Assembly: GCA_902489215.1 (NCBI GenBank)
Contig: CABTZE010000142.1
Location: forward strand, 1 to 5,295
Length of the DNA stretch: 5,295 bases
Source of the DNA: an uncultured Brevibacterium sp.
GTDB lineage: Bacteria > Actinomycetota > Actinomycetes > Actinomycetales > Brevibacteriaceae
Direction of reading: 5' to 3'
In this document: positions 1 through 4,617 of the stretch, one piece after another
How positions within the stretch are numbered: position 1 is the stretch's first letter
Layout of the letters: each line of letters starts with the position of its first letter
Translations under genes and position numbers: made by a program
The notes under the pieces: model-generated
The model's database searches: none
What the model was told of the DNA's origin: nothing
The model's input: only the letters and a program-made list of their open reading frames with translations

Positions 1-106
1 GCAGGGATGTTCTCCATGATGGCCGCGAACAGCGGTTCGAGGTCGGTGCCTTCGGGCACTTCGCCGTCAGCGGGCTGTTCTGCCGAGGCGATTCCCGCGC
101 GTGCCG
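1..106. repeat. Left arm of terminal inverted repeat (misplaced typA fragment)
   Basis: These 106 bases are the exact reverse complement of 5183-5288 (paired coordinates sum to 5289), with no mismatch that I can find. Read on the minus strand they encode part of the TypA G-domain region in the typA frame, but here they are fused to icd in another frame. Identity stops abruptly at 106/107. It begins at the first base of the window, so the repeat could extend further left. There are no target-site duplications, transposase or IS-like ends. The join links the icd coding strand to the typA coding strand, which lies about 5 kb away on the opposite strand. That geometry is typical of inversion chimeras made during whole-genome amplification or assembly. 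Confidence 0.95.
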
Positions 107-477
107 TAGCGTTCGCGGATGTCGCGCTCTTCATCGGTCTTCGGTTCTTCCGGGAATTCCGGAAGGTCGTAGCCCTGGCTCTGGAGTTCGGCAATGGCTG
201 CCTTCAGCTGCGGAACAGAAGCCGAAATGTTGGGCAGCTTGATGATGTTGGCTTCGGGCTTCTTGGCCAGTTCGCCGAGCTCAGCCAGGGAGTCAGGGTG
301 CTGCTGGTCTTCGGGGAGGACATCGCCAAACTGCGCCAGGATTCGACCGGCAAGTGAGATGTCGCGCGTTTCAACCTCGACACCGGCGGTGTGCGCGAAG
401 GCTTCAACGATCGGCTTGAGCGAATACGTTGCAAGCAGAGGCGCTTCGTCGGTGCGGGTGTAGATGATCTTTGCCAT
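67..477 (-). CDS. icd: NADP-dependent isocitrate dehydrogenase, monomeric type; N-terminal fragment with chimeric end
   Basis: This is the N-terminal part of the monomeric isocitrate dehydrogenase, which oxidatively decarboxylates isocitrate to 2-oxoglutarate with NADP+ in the cytosolic TCA cycle. The start is ATG at 477-475, giving MAKIIYTRTDEAPLLATYS, the conserved opening of this family. A GGAG lies at 489-492, 11 nt upstream. An in-frame ATG 14 codons earlier is rejected because it adds non-family residues. Characteristic segments follow, including EVETRDISLAGRILAQF and EANIIKLPNISAS (the isocitrate-binding region of the N-terminal domain). About 124 residues are genuine (to ...DIRERY, position 106), against roughly 740 in the full enzyme. 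The last 12 residues before the stop at 67-69 come from the inverted typA fragment in the wrong frame, where the family would continue towards KVKGSAVNPVLR. The truncation is probably artefactual, not a real pseudogene. The gene is divergent from tdk. Confidence 0.93.
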   Translation of the reverse strand: MAKIIYTRTDEAPLLATYSLKPIVEAFAHTAGVEVETRDISLAGRILAQFGDVLPEDQQHPDSLAELGELAKKPEANIIKLPNISASVPQLKAAIAELQSQGYDLPEFPEEPKTDEERDIRERYGTRGNRLGRTAR

Positions 478-621
478 TAAAGGGATCACTCCAACTCGCT
501 TTGGGATTGTCGAAGTCATTCTATCGACACGGAGAGCTCACTACCGGCCGCCCTTGTAACAGCCGGGTGCAGGAGTCGATGCCGGTATCCTGTTTCCGGT
601 CGCGAAGGAAGGACGGACAGG
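478..621. promoter_or_regulatory. Divergent icd/tdk intergenic region with candidate promoter boxes
   Basis: This 144-nt gap separates two divergent genes, so it must hold promoters for both. On the minus strand TAGAAT (518-523) is a reasonable -10 box for icd, but no good -35 box sits 16-18 nt upstream. On the plus strand TATCCT (586-591) could be a -10 box for tdk. TTGTAA (554-559) resembles a -35 box but is 26 nt away, too far for a standard pair. I see no strong inverted repeat that would mark an operator. These box assignments are suggestions only. Confidence 0.3.
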
Positions 622-1251
622 GTGGCCAAACTGTATTTCCGGCACGGGGCGATGAACTCCGGCAAATCGACAGCGCTGCTGCAGGCCGCGTTCAACTATG
701 AGGAGCGCGGACAGCGGATCCTGCTGGCCAAGCCGTACGTCGACACGAAGGGTGCGGACAAGATCATTTCCCGCCTGGGAGTTTCGCGCACCGTCGACAT
801 CCTCGTGCGCGAAGACGATGATGTTGAAACCGTTTTCCGCGAAGCCGCCGAATACGCCGACCCGTCGGCACTCATCACTCACGTCGACCAGCCGGTTCAG
901 CCGGTTGCCTGCCTTTTGGTGGACGAAGCCCAGTTCCTCACGCCCACGCAGATTGAGGGACTCATGCGGATCGCGGTGGGCCAAGACGTACCGGTGATGT
1001 GCTACGGCCTGCGCACCGACTTCCGCACGCAGGCGTTCCCCGGTTCCCGCAGACTGCTGGAGATCGCCCACACCCTCGAAGAGCTCAAAACCATCTGCCG
1101 CTGCGGTAAGAAGGCAATGTTCAACGGGCGCAAAGCAGACGGGGACTTCGTGTTCGCCGGTTCGCAAGTCGCAATCGAAGGGGCCGACGTCACCTATGAG
1201 TCCCTGTGCCCGCAGTGCTATCTCGAGAAGTCAGGCGGGTCATTCGGCTGA
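622..1251 (+). CDS. tdk: Thymidine kinase (type II, TK1-like)
   Basis: Phosphorylates thymidine (and deoxyuridine) to the monophosphate with ATP, in the cytosolic pyrimidine salvage pathway. The protein has 209 residues, a normal length for bacterial TK1-type enzymes. The P-loop GAMNSGKS is at residues 9-16. The Walker B/catalytic segment LLVDEAQFL is around 98-106, with E102 the expected general base. CYGLRTDF (127-134) and the C-terminal TYESLCPQCY (191-200) belong to the nucleoside lasso region. Structural zinc ligands are C159, C161, C196 and C199. The first pair is CxC (TICRCGKKA), as in the E. coli enzyme, and the last ligand is Cys where E. coli has His. The start is GTG at 622, supported by GGAAGGA at 607-613 with an 8-nt spacer and by homology from the first residues (MAKLYFRHGAMNSGKS). 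It is divergent from icd, and the alpha/beta hydrolase gene follows 51 nt downstream in the same direction without an obvious terminator. Confidence 0.96.
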   Translation: MAKLYFRHGAMNSGKSTALLQAAFNYEERGQRILLAKPYVDTKGADKIISRLGVSRTVDILVREDDDVETVFREAAEYADPSALITHVDQPVQPVACLLVDEAQFLTPTQIEGLMRIAVGQDVPVMCYGLRTDFRTQAFPGSRRLLEIAHTLEELKTICRCGKKAMFNGRKADGDFVFAGSQVAIEGADVTYESLCPQCYLEKSGGSFG

Positions 1252-1302
1252 TCGAACCCGCTGCCCAGGAAGAAAAACCGGCCACTGACCGTTGGAGTTG
1301 AT

Positions 1303-2088
1303 ATGACGAATCTCGCCTATTCCGTTCTCAACCCCGAAGCGACTGACCTCCCTGCGCTCATCTTCGGACCGCCCCTGGGCACCCACGCATCCGTGTGGGC
1401 TTCCGTCGCCGCCCGTCTGGCAGATGACTTCCGAGTGGTCTTGACTGAGCTTCCCGGACACGGCACCGATATCGGGCGGGATTTCTCGGCTGAAGAGCCC
1501 GTCTCGATTGCTTCGATGGCCCGAGGTGTCGTCCAGATCGCCGATGAGCTCGGTGCGGAGACCTTCGGCTACGCCGGCTGTTCGATCTCCGGTGGGGTGG
1601 CACAGGAGCTCGCCCTCAACCACTCCGATCGGGTGCGCGCAGCAGCGCCGGTGGCAACAGCGGCCAAGTTCGGCGAACCTCAGGACTGGTACGACAGGAT
1701 CGCCGGCGTGCGTGAAGACGGCATTGCTCCGGCAGTGCCTGACACCCTCGACCTGTGGTTTGCCGCCGGTTTCCTCAGCGAGGACCTTGCCGCAGGCCAC
1801 ATAGCCGCCCACCAGCTGCTGACAACACCTGAAGCGGCCTACATCGCCTGCTGTGAAGCGCTCGCTGACTACGACCTCTCCGAGCGCACCGCAGACATTG
1901 CGGTGCCCACCCTGTGGATTTCTGCCGCCCAGGACGTCGTCAACACCCCCGAGTCGATGCAGCAGCTGGCCGAAACAGCACAGAACGGCACGCATGTGAC
2001 CATCCCGGATGCCGCTCACATCTTCATGATCGAACACCCTGAACTCGCAGCGGATCACCTTGGCGAGTTCTTCCGCACCCACCTGTGA
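1303..2088 (+). CDS. Alpha/beta-fold hydrolase, 3-oxoadipate enol-lactonase-like
   Basis: A 261-residue soluble alpha/beta hydrolase. The N-terminal GPPLGTHASVW (22-32) and RVVLTELPGHG (44-54) match the oxyanion-hole strand-loop and following PGHG turn of PcaD-type enol-lactone hydrolases. The nucleophile elbow is GCSIS (92-96) with S94 the expected nucleophile; the usual fifth residue Gly is Ser here. The acid is probably D211 (AAQDVVNTP) and the base H239 (DAAHIFMIEHPE), so the triad is complete. A helical cap lies about 120-190. The ATG at 1303 has TTGGAG ending 5 nt upstream. The next gene, a YqjM-like flavoenzyme, starts 7 nt after the stop, and this stop TGA is part of that gene's Shine-Dalgarno sequence, so the two are probably translationally coupled. 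No other beta-ketoadipate pathway gene is visible, so calling it pcaD would be unsafe. An esterase or lactonase acting with the neighbouring flavoenzyme is equally possible. Confidence 0.85.
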   Translation: MTNLAYSVLNPEATDLPALIFGPPLGTHASVWASVAARLADDFRVVLTELPGHGTDIGRDFSAEEPVSIASMARGVVQIADELGAETFGYAGCSISGGVAQELALNHSDRVRAAAPVATAAKFGEPQDWYDRIAGVREDGIAPAVPDTLDLWFAAGFLSEDLAAGHIAAHQLLTTPEAAYIACCEALADYDLSERTADIAVPTLWISAAQDVVNTPESMQQLAETAQNGTHVTIPDAAHIFMIEHPELAADHLGEFFRTHL

Positions 2089-2095
2089 GGAACTC

Positions 2096-3169
2096 ATGAC
2101 ACAGCTTTTCAGCCCCATGGCCTTGCGGGGACTGACCGTGCACAACCGCGTGTGGCTGCCGCCCATGTGCCAGTACTCCTGCGAAAATCGCGACGGCGTG
2201 CCCGGCCAGTGGCACCTGACGCACCTCGGTGCCCGCGCTGCCGGCGGCTTCGGCCTGATCATCACGGAAGCCTCCGCCGTTGTTCCCGAAGGTCGGATCT
2301 CACCGCAGGATGCCGGCATCTGGAACGACGAACAAGCCCAGGCGTGGAAGCCGATTGTCGACTTAGCGCACTCTCAGGGAGCCGCCATAGGCATTCAGCT
2401 GGCACACGCGGGCCGGAAGGCGAGTACGCATCGGCCGTTTCCCGGCGAAGAAAAGGGGACGGTGTCCAAGGACGCCGGAGGTTGGCCGACACTCGGACCC
2501 AGTGACCTCGCCTACCCGGGGCTTGCCGAACCCTCTGCCATGAGCGCCGAGCAGATCAGGGATGTCGTCAAAGCTTTTGGTGCGGCCGCAGAAAGGGCCG
2601 TCGAAGCAGGATTCGACACCGTCGAAATCCACGCCGCCCACGGCTATCTCATTCACTCCTTCCTCAGCCCGCTGTCGAATAACCGCGACGACGAATACGG
2701 CTCGGGCACCGGCAGGTGGAAGCTGCTGCGCGACATTCTTGCCGAAGTGCGCTCGCGGGTGGCCGAAGACTTCCCGGTGCTTGTGCGCATCTCCGCCGAC
2801 GAATGGGCAGAGGGCGGCTTCGGGATTGACGAAGCGGTGGAGCTTTCCCAGGTTCTATACGAAGAGGGCTGCGACCTCATCGACGTGTCCGGCGGAGGCA
2901 ACATTCCTGCTGACATTCCCGTGGGACCGGGCTATCAGACCGGCTTCGCACAGAAGATCCGCCAGGCAGGAGTGCCGACGGCGGCCGTTGGTCTCATCAC
3001 CGACCCCGTCCAGGCACAGACCATCCTCACCACGGGGCAGGCAGATGCGGTCCTCATCGGGCGGGCAGCACTGCGCGAACCGTCATGGCCGCTGCGAGCC
3101 GCCCACGAACTCGGCATCAACTCTCGCGAGATTCCGTACCCTCCGCAGTACGTCCGTGGCCGCTGGTGA
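2096..3169 (+). CDS. NADH:flavin oxidoreductase, Old Yellow Enzyme family (YqjM-like ene-reductase)
   Basis: An FMN-dependent TIM-barrel oxidoreductase of 357 residues that, by family, uses NAD(P)H to reduce activated C=C bonds of enones, maleimides or similar electrophiles in the cytosol. It follows B. subtilis YqjM nearly end to end. PMCQYS (23-28) carries C25, equivalent to the redox-tuning YqjM Cys26, and Y27. EASAVVPEGRIS (58-69) and IQLAHAGRKAS (100-110) line the flavin site. H179 and H182 in EIHAAHGYLIHSFLSPLSN bind the substrate carbonyl, and Y184 follows them. R231 (LVRISADE), AVGLIT (297-302) and IGRAALREP (321-329) are in the FMN-phosphate region. The C-terminal QYVRGRW supplies the inter-subunit arginine finger (R354 or R356) that is diagnostic of the YqjM class. 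The ATG at 2096 is chosen over an upstream ATG at 2060 inside the previous gene, because GAGGAA (2087-2092) directly precedes it and family similarity begins at TQLFSPM. Its last 53 nt overlap the convergent SMR gene. Confidence 0.93.
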   Translation: MTQLFSPMALRGLTVHNRVWLPPMCQYSCENRDGVPGQWHLTHLGARAAGGFGLIITEASAVVPEGRISPQDAGIWNDEQAQAWKPIVDLAHSQGAAIGIQLAHAGRKASTHRPFPGEEKGTVSKDAGGWPTLGPSDLAYPGLAEPSAMSAEQIRDVVKAFGAAAERAVEAGFDTVEIHAAHGYLIHSFLSPLSNNRDDEYGSGTGRWKLLRDILAEVRSRVAEDFPVLVRISADEWAEGGFGIDEAVELSQVLYEEGCDLIDVSGGGNIPADIPVGPGYQTGFAQKIRQAGVPTAAVGLITDPVQAQTILTTGQADAVLIGRAALREPSWPLRAAHELGINSREIPYPPQYVRGRW

Positions 3170-3494
3170 GCTCCAAGCCCGCCACACCGATCACCACAAG
3201 AACCAGACTCACAATTTTGAGCAGAGGAAAAGGCTCACCGGCAGCGGCCGCCCACACAGCGGTCGTTGCCGCGCCTATTCCCGTCCACATGGCGTAGGCG
3301 GTGCCCATCGGGATGATCCGCATGGCCATGCGCAGACCCGTAAGCGACACGAAAAGACCCACGTAGAACAGCAGAATCCAGCCGATGCTGCCCAGCCCGC
3401 TGCTCAGAGCGTGTGCCCACAGAGACTCACAGGCACCTGAGATCAGCAGAACAATCCACGCACCCGTGCGGGTGGTCGGCGCAAAGCGGTTCAC
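3117..3494 (-). CDS. SMR-family transporter subunit B (Gdx/SugE-like, N-in)
   Basis: The second gene of a paired small multidrug resistance (EmrE-fold) operon, 125 residues, inner membrane. Four helices lie at about 12-30, 37-58, 63-83 and 89-108. The proton/substrate Glu is E23 in GACESLWAHAL. W26, S50, Y67 and W70 (GTAYAMWTGIGA) match the guanidinium-site residues of the Gdx/SugE subtype and not the EmrE/Qac type. Positive charges lie in the N-terminus (R3, R9), loop 2 (R55, R59) and the C-tail (R115, R123), with only K93 in loop 3, predicting N- and C-termini inside. The start is GTG at 3494, overlapping the upstream subunit's stop as GTGA, with a weak GGGGGTG just upstream. After helix 4 a hydrophilic tail of about 17 residues is encoded antisense to the 3' end of the flavoenzyme gene, making it longer than the usual 105-110 residues. 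It should work only with subunit A. Confidence 0.9.
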   Translation of the reverse strand: MNRFAPTTRTGAWIVLLISGACESLWAHALSSGLGSIGWILLFYVGLFVSLTGLRMAMRIIPMGTAYAMWTGIGAATTAVWAAAAGEPFPLLKIVSLVLVVIGVAGLELTSGHGRTAEGTESRES

Positions 3495-3820
3495 GAGAAC
3501 ACCCCCAGGCCCACGATCCCGGCAATGAGGACGAAAACAAAGAACAGCCGCAGAAGGGTGAGCTGCTCACGACCCCGCAGCGCCGAATAGGCAATAGCTG
3601 CGACCGCACCGACACCAACCCACGCGGCATAGCCCGCACCGACTGGGATCACGGTCAGGCCTAAGTACAGGCCTCCCATCGACACAACCGTGCCGACCGT
3701 GAACACAATGATCCGCTTGCGCATCGACCAGGAAGACTCACCCAGAGCGGCAGCCCACATGGCCTCAAACGCGCCGGAAATCAACAGCACCGTCCATGCG
3801 ACAGCAGAAGACTCGAACAC
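3491..3820 (-). CDS. SMR-family transporter subunit A (Gdx/SugE-like, N-out)
   Basis: The first gene of the paired SMR operon, 109 residues with four membrane helices (about 8-26, 37-57, 61-80 and 90-107). The membrane Glu is E19 in SGAFEAMWAAAL. W22, S47, Y64 and W67 (GAGYAAWVGVGA) keep the Gdx-type substrate-site set, although the usual GTAYAIW segment is altered to GAGYAAW. All positive charges lie in loop 1 (R34, K35, R36) and at loop 3/helix 4 (R82, R84, R91), with none in the N-terminus, loop 2 or C-tail. This predicts N- and C-termini outside, the reverse of subunit B, as in two-gene SMR exporters such as YkkCD or EbrAB. The start is GTG at 3820 with GAGGG (minus strand, 3825-3829) four bases upstream. 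The stop overlaps the start of subunit B by 4 nt. Proton-coupled export of guanidinium-like or small organic cations is the best guess, and the substrate is unproven. Confidence 0.9.
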   Translation of the reverse strand: MFESSAVAWTVLLISGAFEAMWAAALGESSWSMRKRIIVFTVGTVVSMGGLYLGLTVIPVGAGYAAWVGVGAVAAIAYSALRGREQLTLLRLFFVFVLIAGIVGLGVFS

Positions 3821-3896
3821 GACACCCTCTCTGTGATGGACTGGGAGCAGACAACAACACTATCGGCCCGCGCGCCGATGCGTCAGGGAGGCTGAC
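3821..3896. promoter_or_regulatory. Divergent control region between SMR operon and MBL-fold gene
   Basis: This 76-nt region separates two divergent genes and must contain both start signals. It holds a perfect 6-bp inverted repeat, ATCGGC (3862-3867) and GCCGAT (3874-3879), with a 6-nt GC-rich spacer. This could be an operator or an RNA hairpin in either transcript. No convincing -35/-10 pair is visible for either direction; CAACAACACTAT (3852-3863) is the most AT-rich part. The minus-strand leader of the SMR operon does not contain the ACGR-loop hairpins of guanidine-II elements or a recognisable guanidine-III pseudoknot, and it is too short for guanidine-I. Confidence 0.4.
3882..3896 (+). 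promoter_or_regulatory. Shine-Dalgarno presented in a hairpin loop before the MBL-fold gene
   Basis: GTCAG (3882-3886) and CTGAC (3892-3896) are a perfect 5-bp inverted repeat, and the 5-nt loop between them is GGAGG, an ideal Shine-Dalgarno core. The 3' arm is directly followed by the ATG at 3897, so the stem fills the whole spacer. The repeat is seen directly in the sequence. A translational role, by exposing the Shine-Dalgarno sequence in a loop or hindering initiation through the stem, is inference. The site also decides the start codon of the downstream gene. Confidence 0.6.
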
Positions 3897-4529
3897 ATGG
3901 CTGAGAACACGATCAACACCCGGTCACTCGAGATCCGCTGGATCGCGGTCTCGGACATGGAGAACAACGTCTACCTGGTGACCCACCGCGACAGCGGCAC
4001 CCGTCTGCTCGTCGACGCGGCAGACGACTGGCCAACCATCAAACAGTTCATCGGAGAGGCACCCGTTGAACGCGTTCTGACAACCCACCGCCACTGGGAT
4101 CACGTTCGGGCTCTGACGGATGCGCTCGCGGACACCGGCGCTGTGTCTGCGGCGGGGGAGTACGACGCCGATGCCATCGAAGAAGAGGCCGGTGTTGTCA
4201 TCACCGAGCGCCTGCAGCATGAAGACACCATCACCGTCGGCGACGTTGCCATCGAGATCGTCCACCTTCGCGGACACACACCAGGCTCGATTGCGCTCAT
4301 CATCCGCGACGGTGAAGACACCGTGCTGATCTCCGGAGACTCGCTGTTCCCCGGAGGCCCCGGCAAAACCTGGTCCCCTGAAGACTTCACCAGCCTCATG
4401 GCCGACCTGCGCTCGCGAATCTTCGACGCTCTTCCCGACACCGCCGTCGTGCTGCCGGGCCACGGCGCGCACACGACGATCGGCGCCGAAAGGCCGCACT
4501 TGGACGAATGGCAGGAGCGCGGCTGGTGA
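3897..4529 (+). CDS. Metallo-beta-lactamase-fold hydrolase, glyoxalase II-like (YcbL type)
   Basis: A 210-residue cytosolic metallohydrolase with the complete binuclear metal site. THRHWDH (63-69) gives H64 and H66 for metal 1 and D68 and H69 for metal 2. H127 (LRGHTPGS) joins metal 1, D148 (SGDSLF) bridges, and H189 (LPGHGAHTTIG) completes metal 2. The length and the GDSLF and PGHG..TTIG motifs fit the short YcbL-like glyoxalase II group, which lacks the C-terminal glutathione-binding domain of classical GloB. By family it would hydrolyse a thioester such as an S-lactoyl-thiol conjugate. Most actinobacteria use mycothiol instead of glutathione, so a mycothiol or other thiol substrate is plausible but unproven. 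The ATG at 3897 is supported by the AGGGAGG immediately before it, and M21 is a less likely alternative. It is divergent from the SMR operon, and a stem-loop follows its stop. Confidence 0.9.
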   Translation: MAENTINTRSLEIRWIAVSDMENNVYLVTHRDSGTRLLVDAADDWPTIKQFIGEAPVERVLTTHRHWDHVRALTDALADTGAVSAAGEYDADAIEEEAGVVITERLQHEDTITVGDVAIEIVHLRGHTPGSIALIIRDGEDTVLISGDSLFPGGPGKTWSPEDFTSLMADLRSRIFDALPDTAVVLPGHGAHTTIGAERPHLDEWQERGW

Positions 4530-4534
4530 ACACT

Positions 4535-4551
4535 GCCCGGGAACACCGGGC
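4535..4551 (+). terminator. Stem-loop after the MBL-fold gene (possible terminator)
   Basis: GCCCGG (4535-4540) and CCGGGC (4546-4551) form a perfect 6-bp GC-rich stem with a 5-nt GAACA loop, starting 5 nt after the stop codon. The sequence that follows (GCGGACTTATAATT) is only partly T-rich, so it is not a canonical Rho-independent terminator. It lies just upstream of a TATAAT box and would occupy the -35 region of that promoter, so it may instead be part of the typA control region. Confidence 0.4.
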
Positions 4552-4558
4552 GCGGACT

Positions 4559-4564
4559 TATAAT
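4559..4564 (+). promoter_or_regulatory. Consensus -10 box upstream of typA
   Basis: TATAAT is a perfect sigma-70/SigA-type -10 hexamer in an otherwise GC-rich region, 53 nt before the typA ATG, which would give a leader of roughly 47 nt. No good -35 hexamer is found 16-18 nt upstream, where the arms of the stem-loop at 4535-4551 lie. This is a reasonable promoter for typA, but no -35 box or second site supports it. Confidence 0.5.
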
Positions 4565-4594
4565 TGTCGGTTGGGCCCACGCAGTGAGTCTGGA

Positions 4595-4607
4595 TCTTCT
4601 AAGAAGA
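4595..4607. promoter_or_regulatory. Palindrome overlapping the typA ribosome-binding region
   Basis: TCTTCT-A-AGAAGA is a perfect 13-nt palindrome with a single central base. It ends 10 nt before the typA ATG. Its right arm overlaps the purine-rich AAGAAGAAAG (4601-4610), the only candidate Shine-Dalgarno region. As RNA it cannot fold tightly on itself with a 1-nt loop, so a protein-binding site is more plausible than a hairpin. It may also be chance in an AG-rich stretch. Confidence 0.3.
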
Positions 4608-4617
4608 AAGTGAATTG

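Noticed and set aside
7..357. Plus-strand open frame near the left end whose first ~33 residues recur in a minus-strand frame at 4827-5282
   Set aside because: The shared N-terminus is only a consequence of the inverted repeat. Both frames are antisense to icd/typA coding sequence, so this is not a duplicated gene family.
541..1167. Minus-strand open frame of 208 codons opposite tdk
   Set aside because: It is the antisense shadow of the thymidine kinase gene. It has no family motif, and its own product would be low-complexity and charge-biased.
1252..1302. Possible terminator or promoter between tdk and the hydrolase gene
   Set aside because: I see neither a stable inverted repeat with a T-run nor a -10/-35 pair in these 51 bases. 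Only the TTGGAG ribosome-binding site of the hydrolase gene is convincing.
2060..2095. Upstream ATG start for the flavoenzyme, adding 12 residues
   Set aside because: It lies inside the preceding hydrolase gene. The added residues have no counterpart in YqjM-type proteins, and the GAGGAA site points to the ATG at 2096.
1240..2319. Minus-strand open frame of 359 codons across the hydrolase gene and into the flavoenzyme gene
   Set aside because: It lies antisense to two well-supported genes with clear motifs, spans their junction, has no recognisable domain, and has the composition expected from the complement of high-GC coding DNA.
2562..3440. Plus-strand open frame of 292 codons spanning the flavoenzyme end and the SMR gene
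   Set aside because: It is out of frame with the flavoenzyme and antisense to SMR subunit B. The translated product is rich in Arg, Ser, Pro and Thr, typical of a frame-shifted high-GC shadow.
3821..3900. Guanidine riboswitch (ykkC, mini-ykkC or ykkC-III type) upstream of the SMR pair
   Set aside because: The leader is short. The 6-bp hairpin loop lacks the ACGR loop of guanidine-II, and I cannot match the guanidine-III pseudoknot arms or the long guanidine-I core. A covariance-model search would settle it.
3924..4580. Minus-strand open frame of 218 codons opposite the MBL-fold gene
   Set aside because: It is antisense to a gene with all catalytic metal ligands, has no recognisable domain, and overlaps the typA promoter region.
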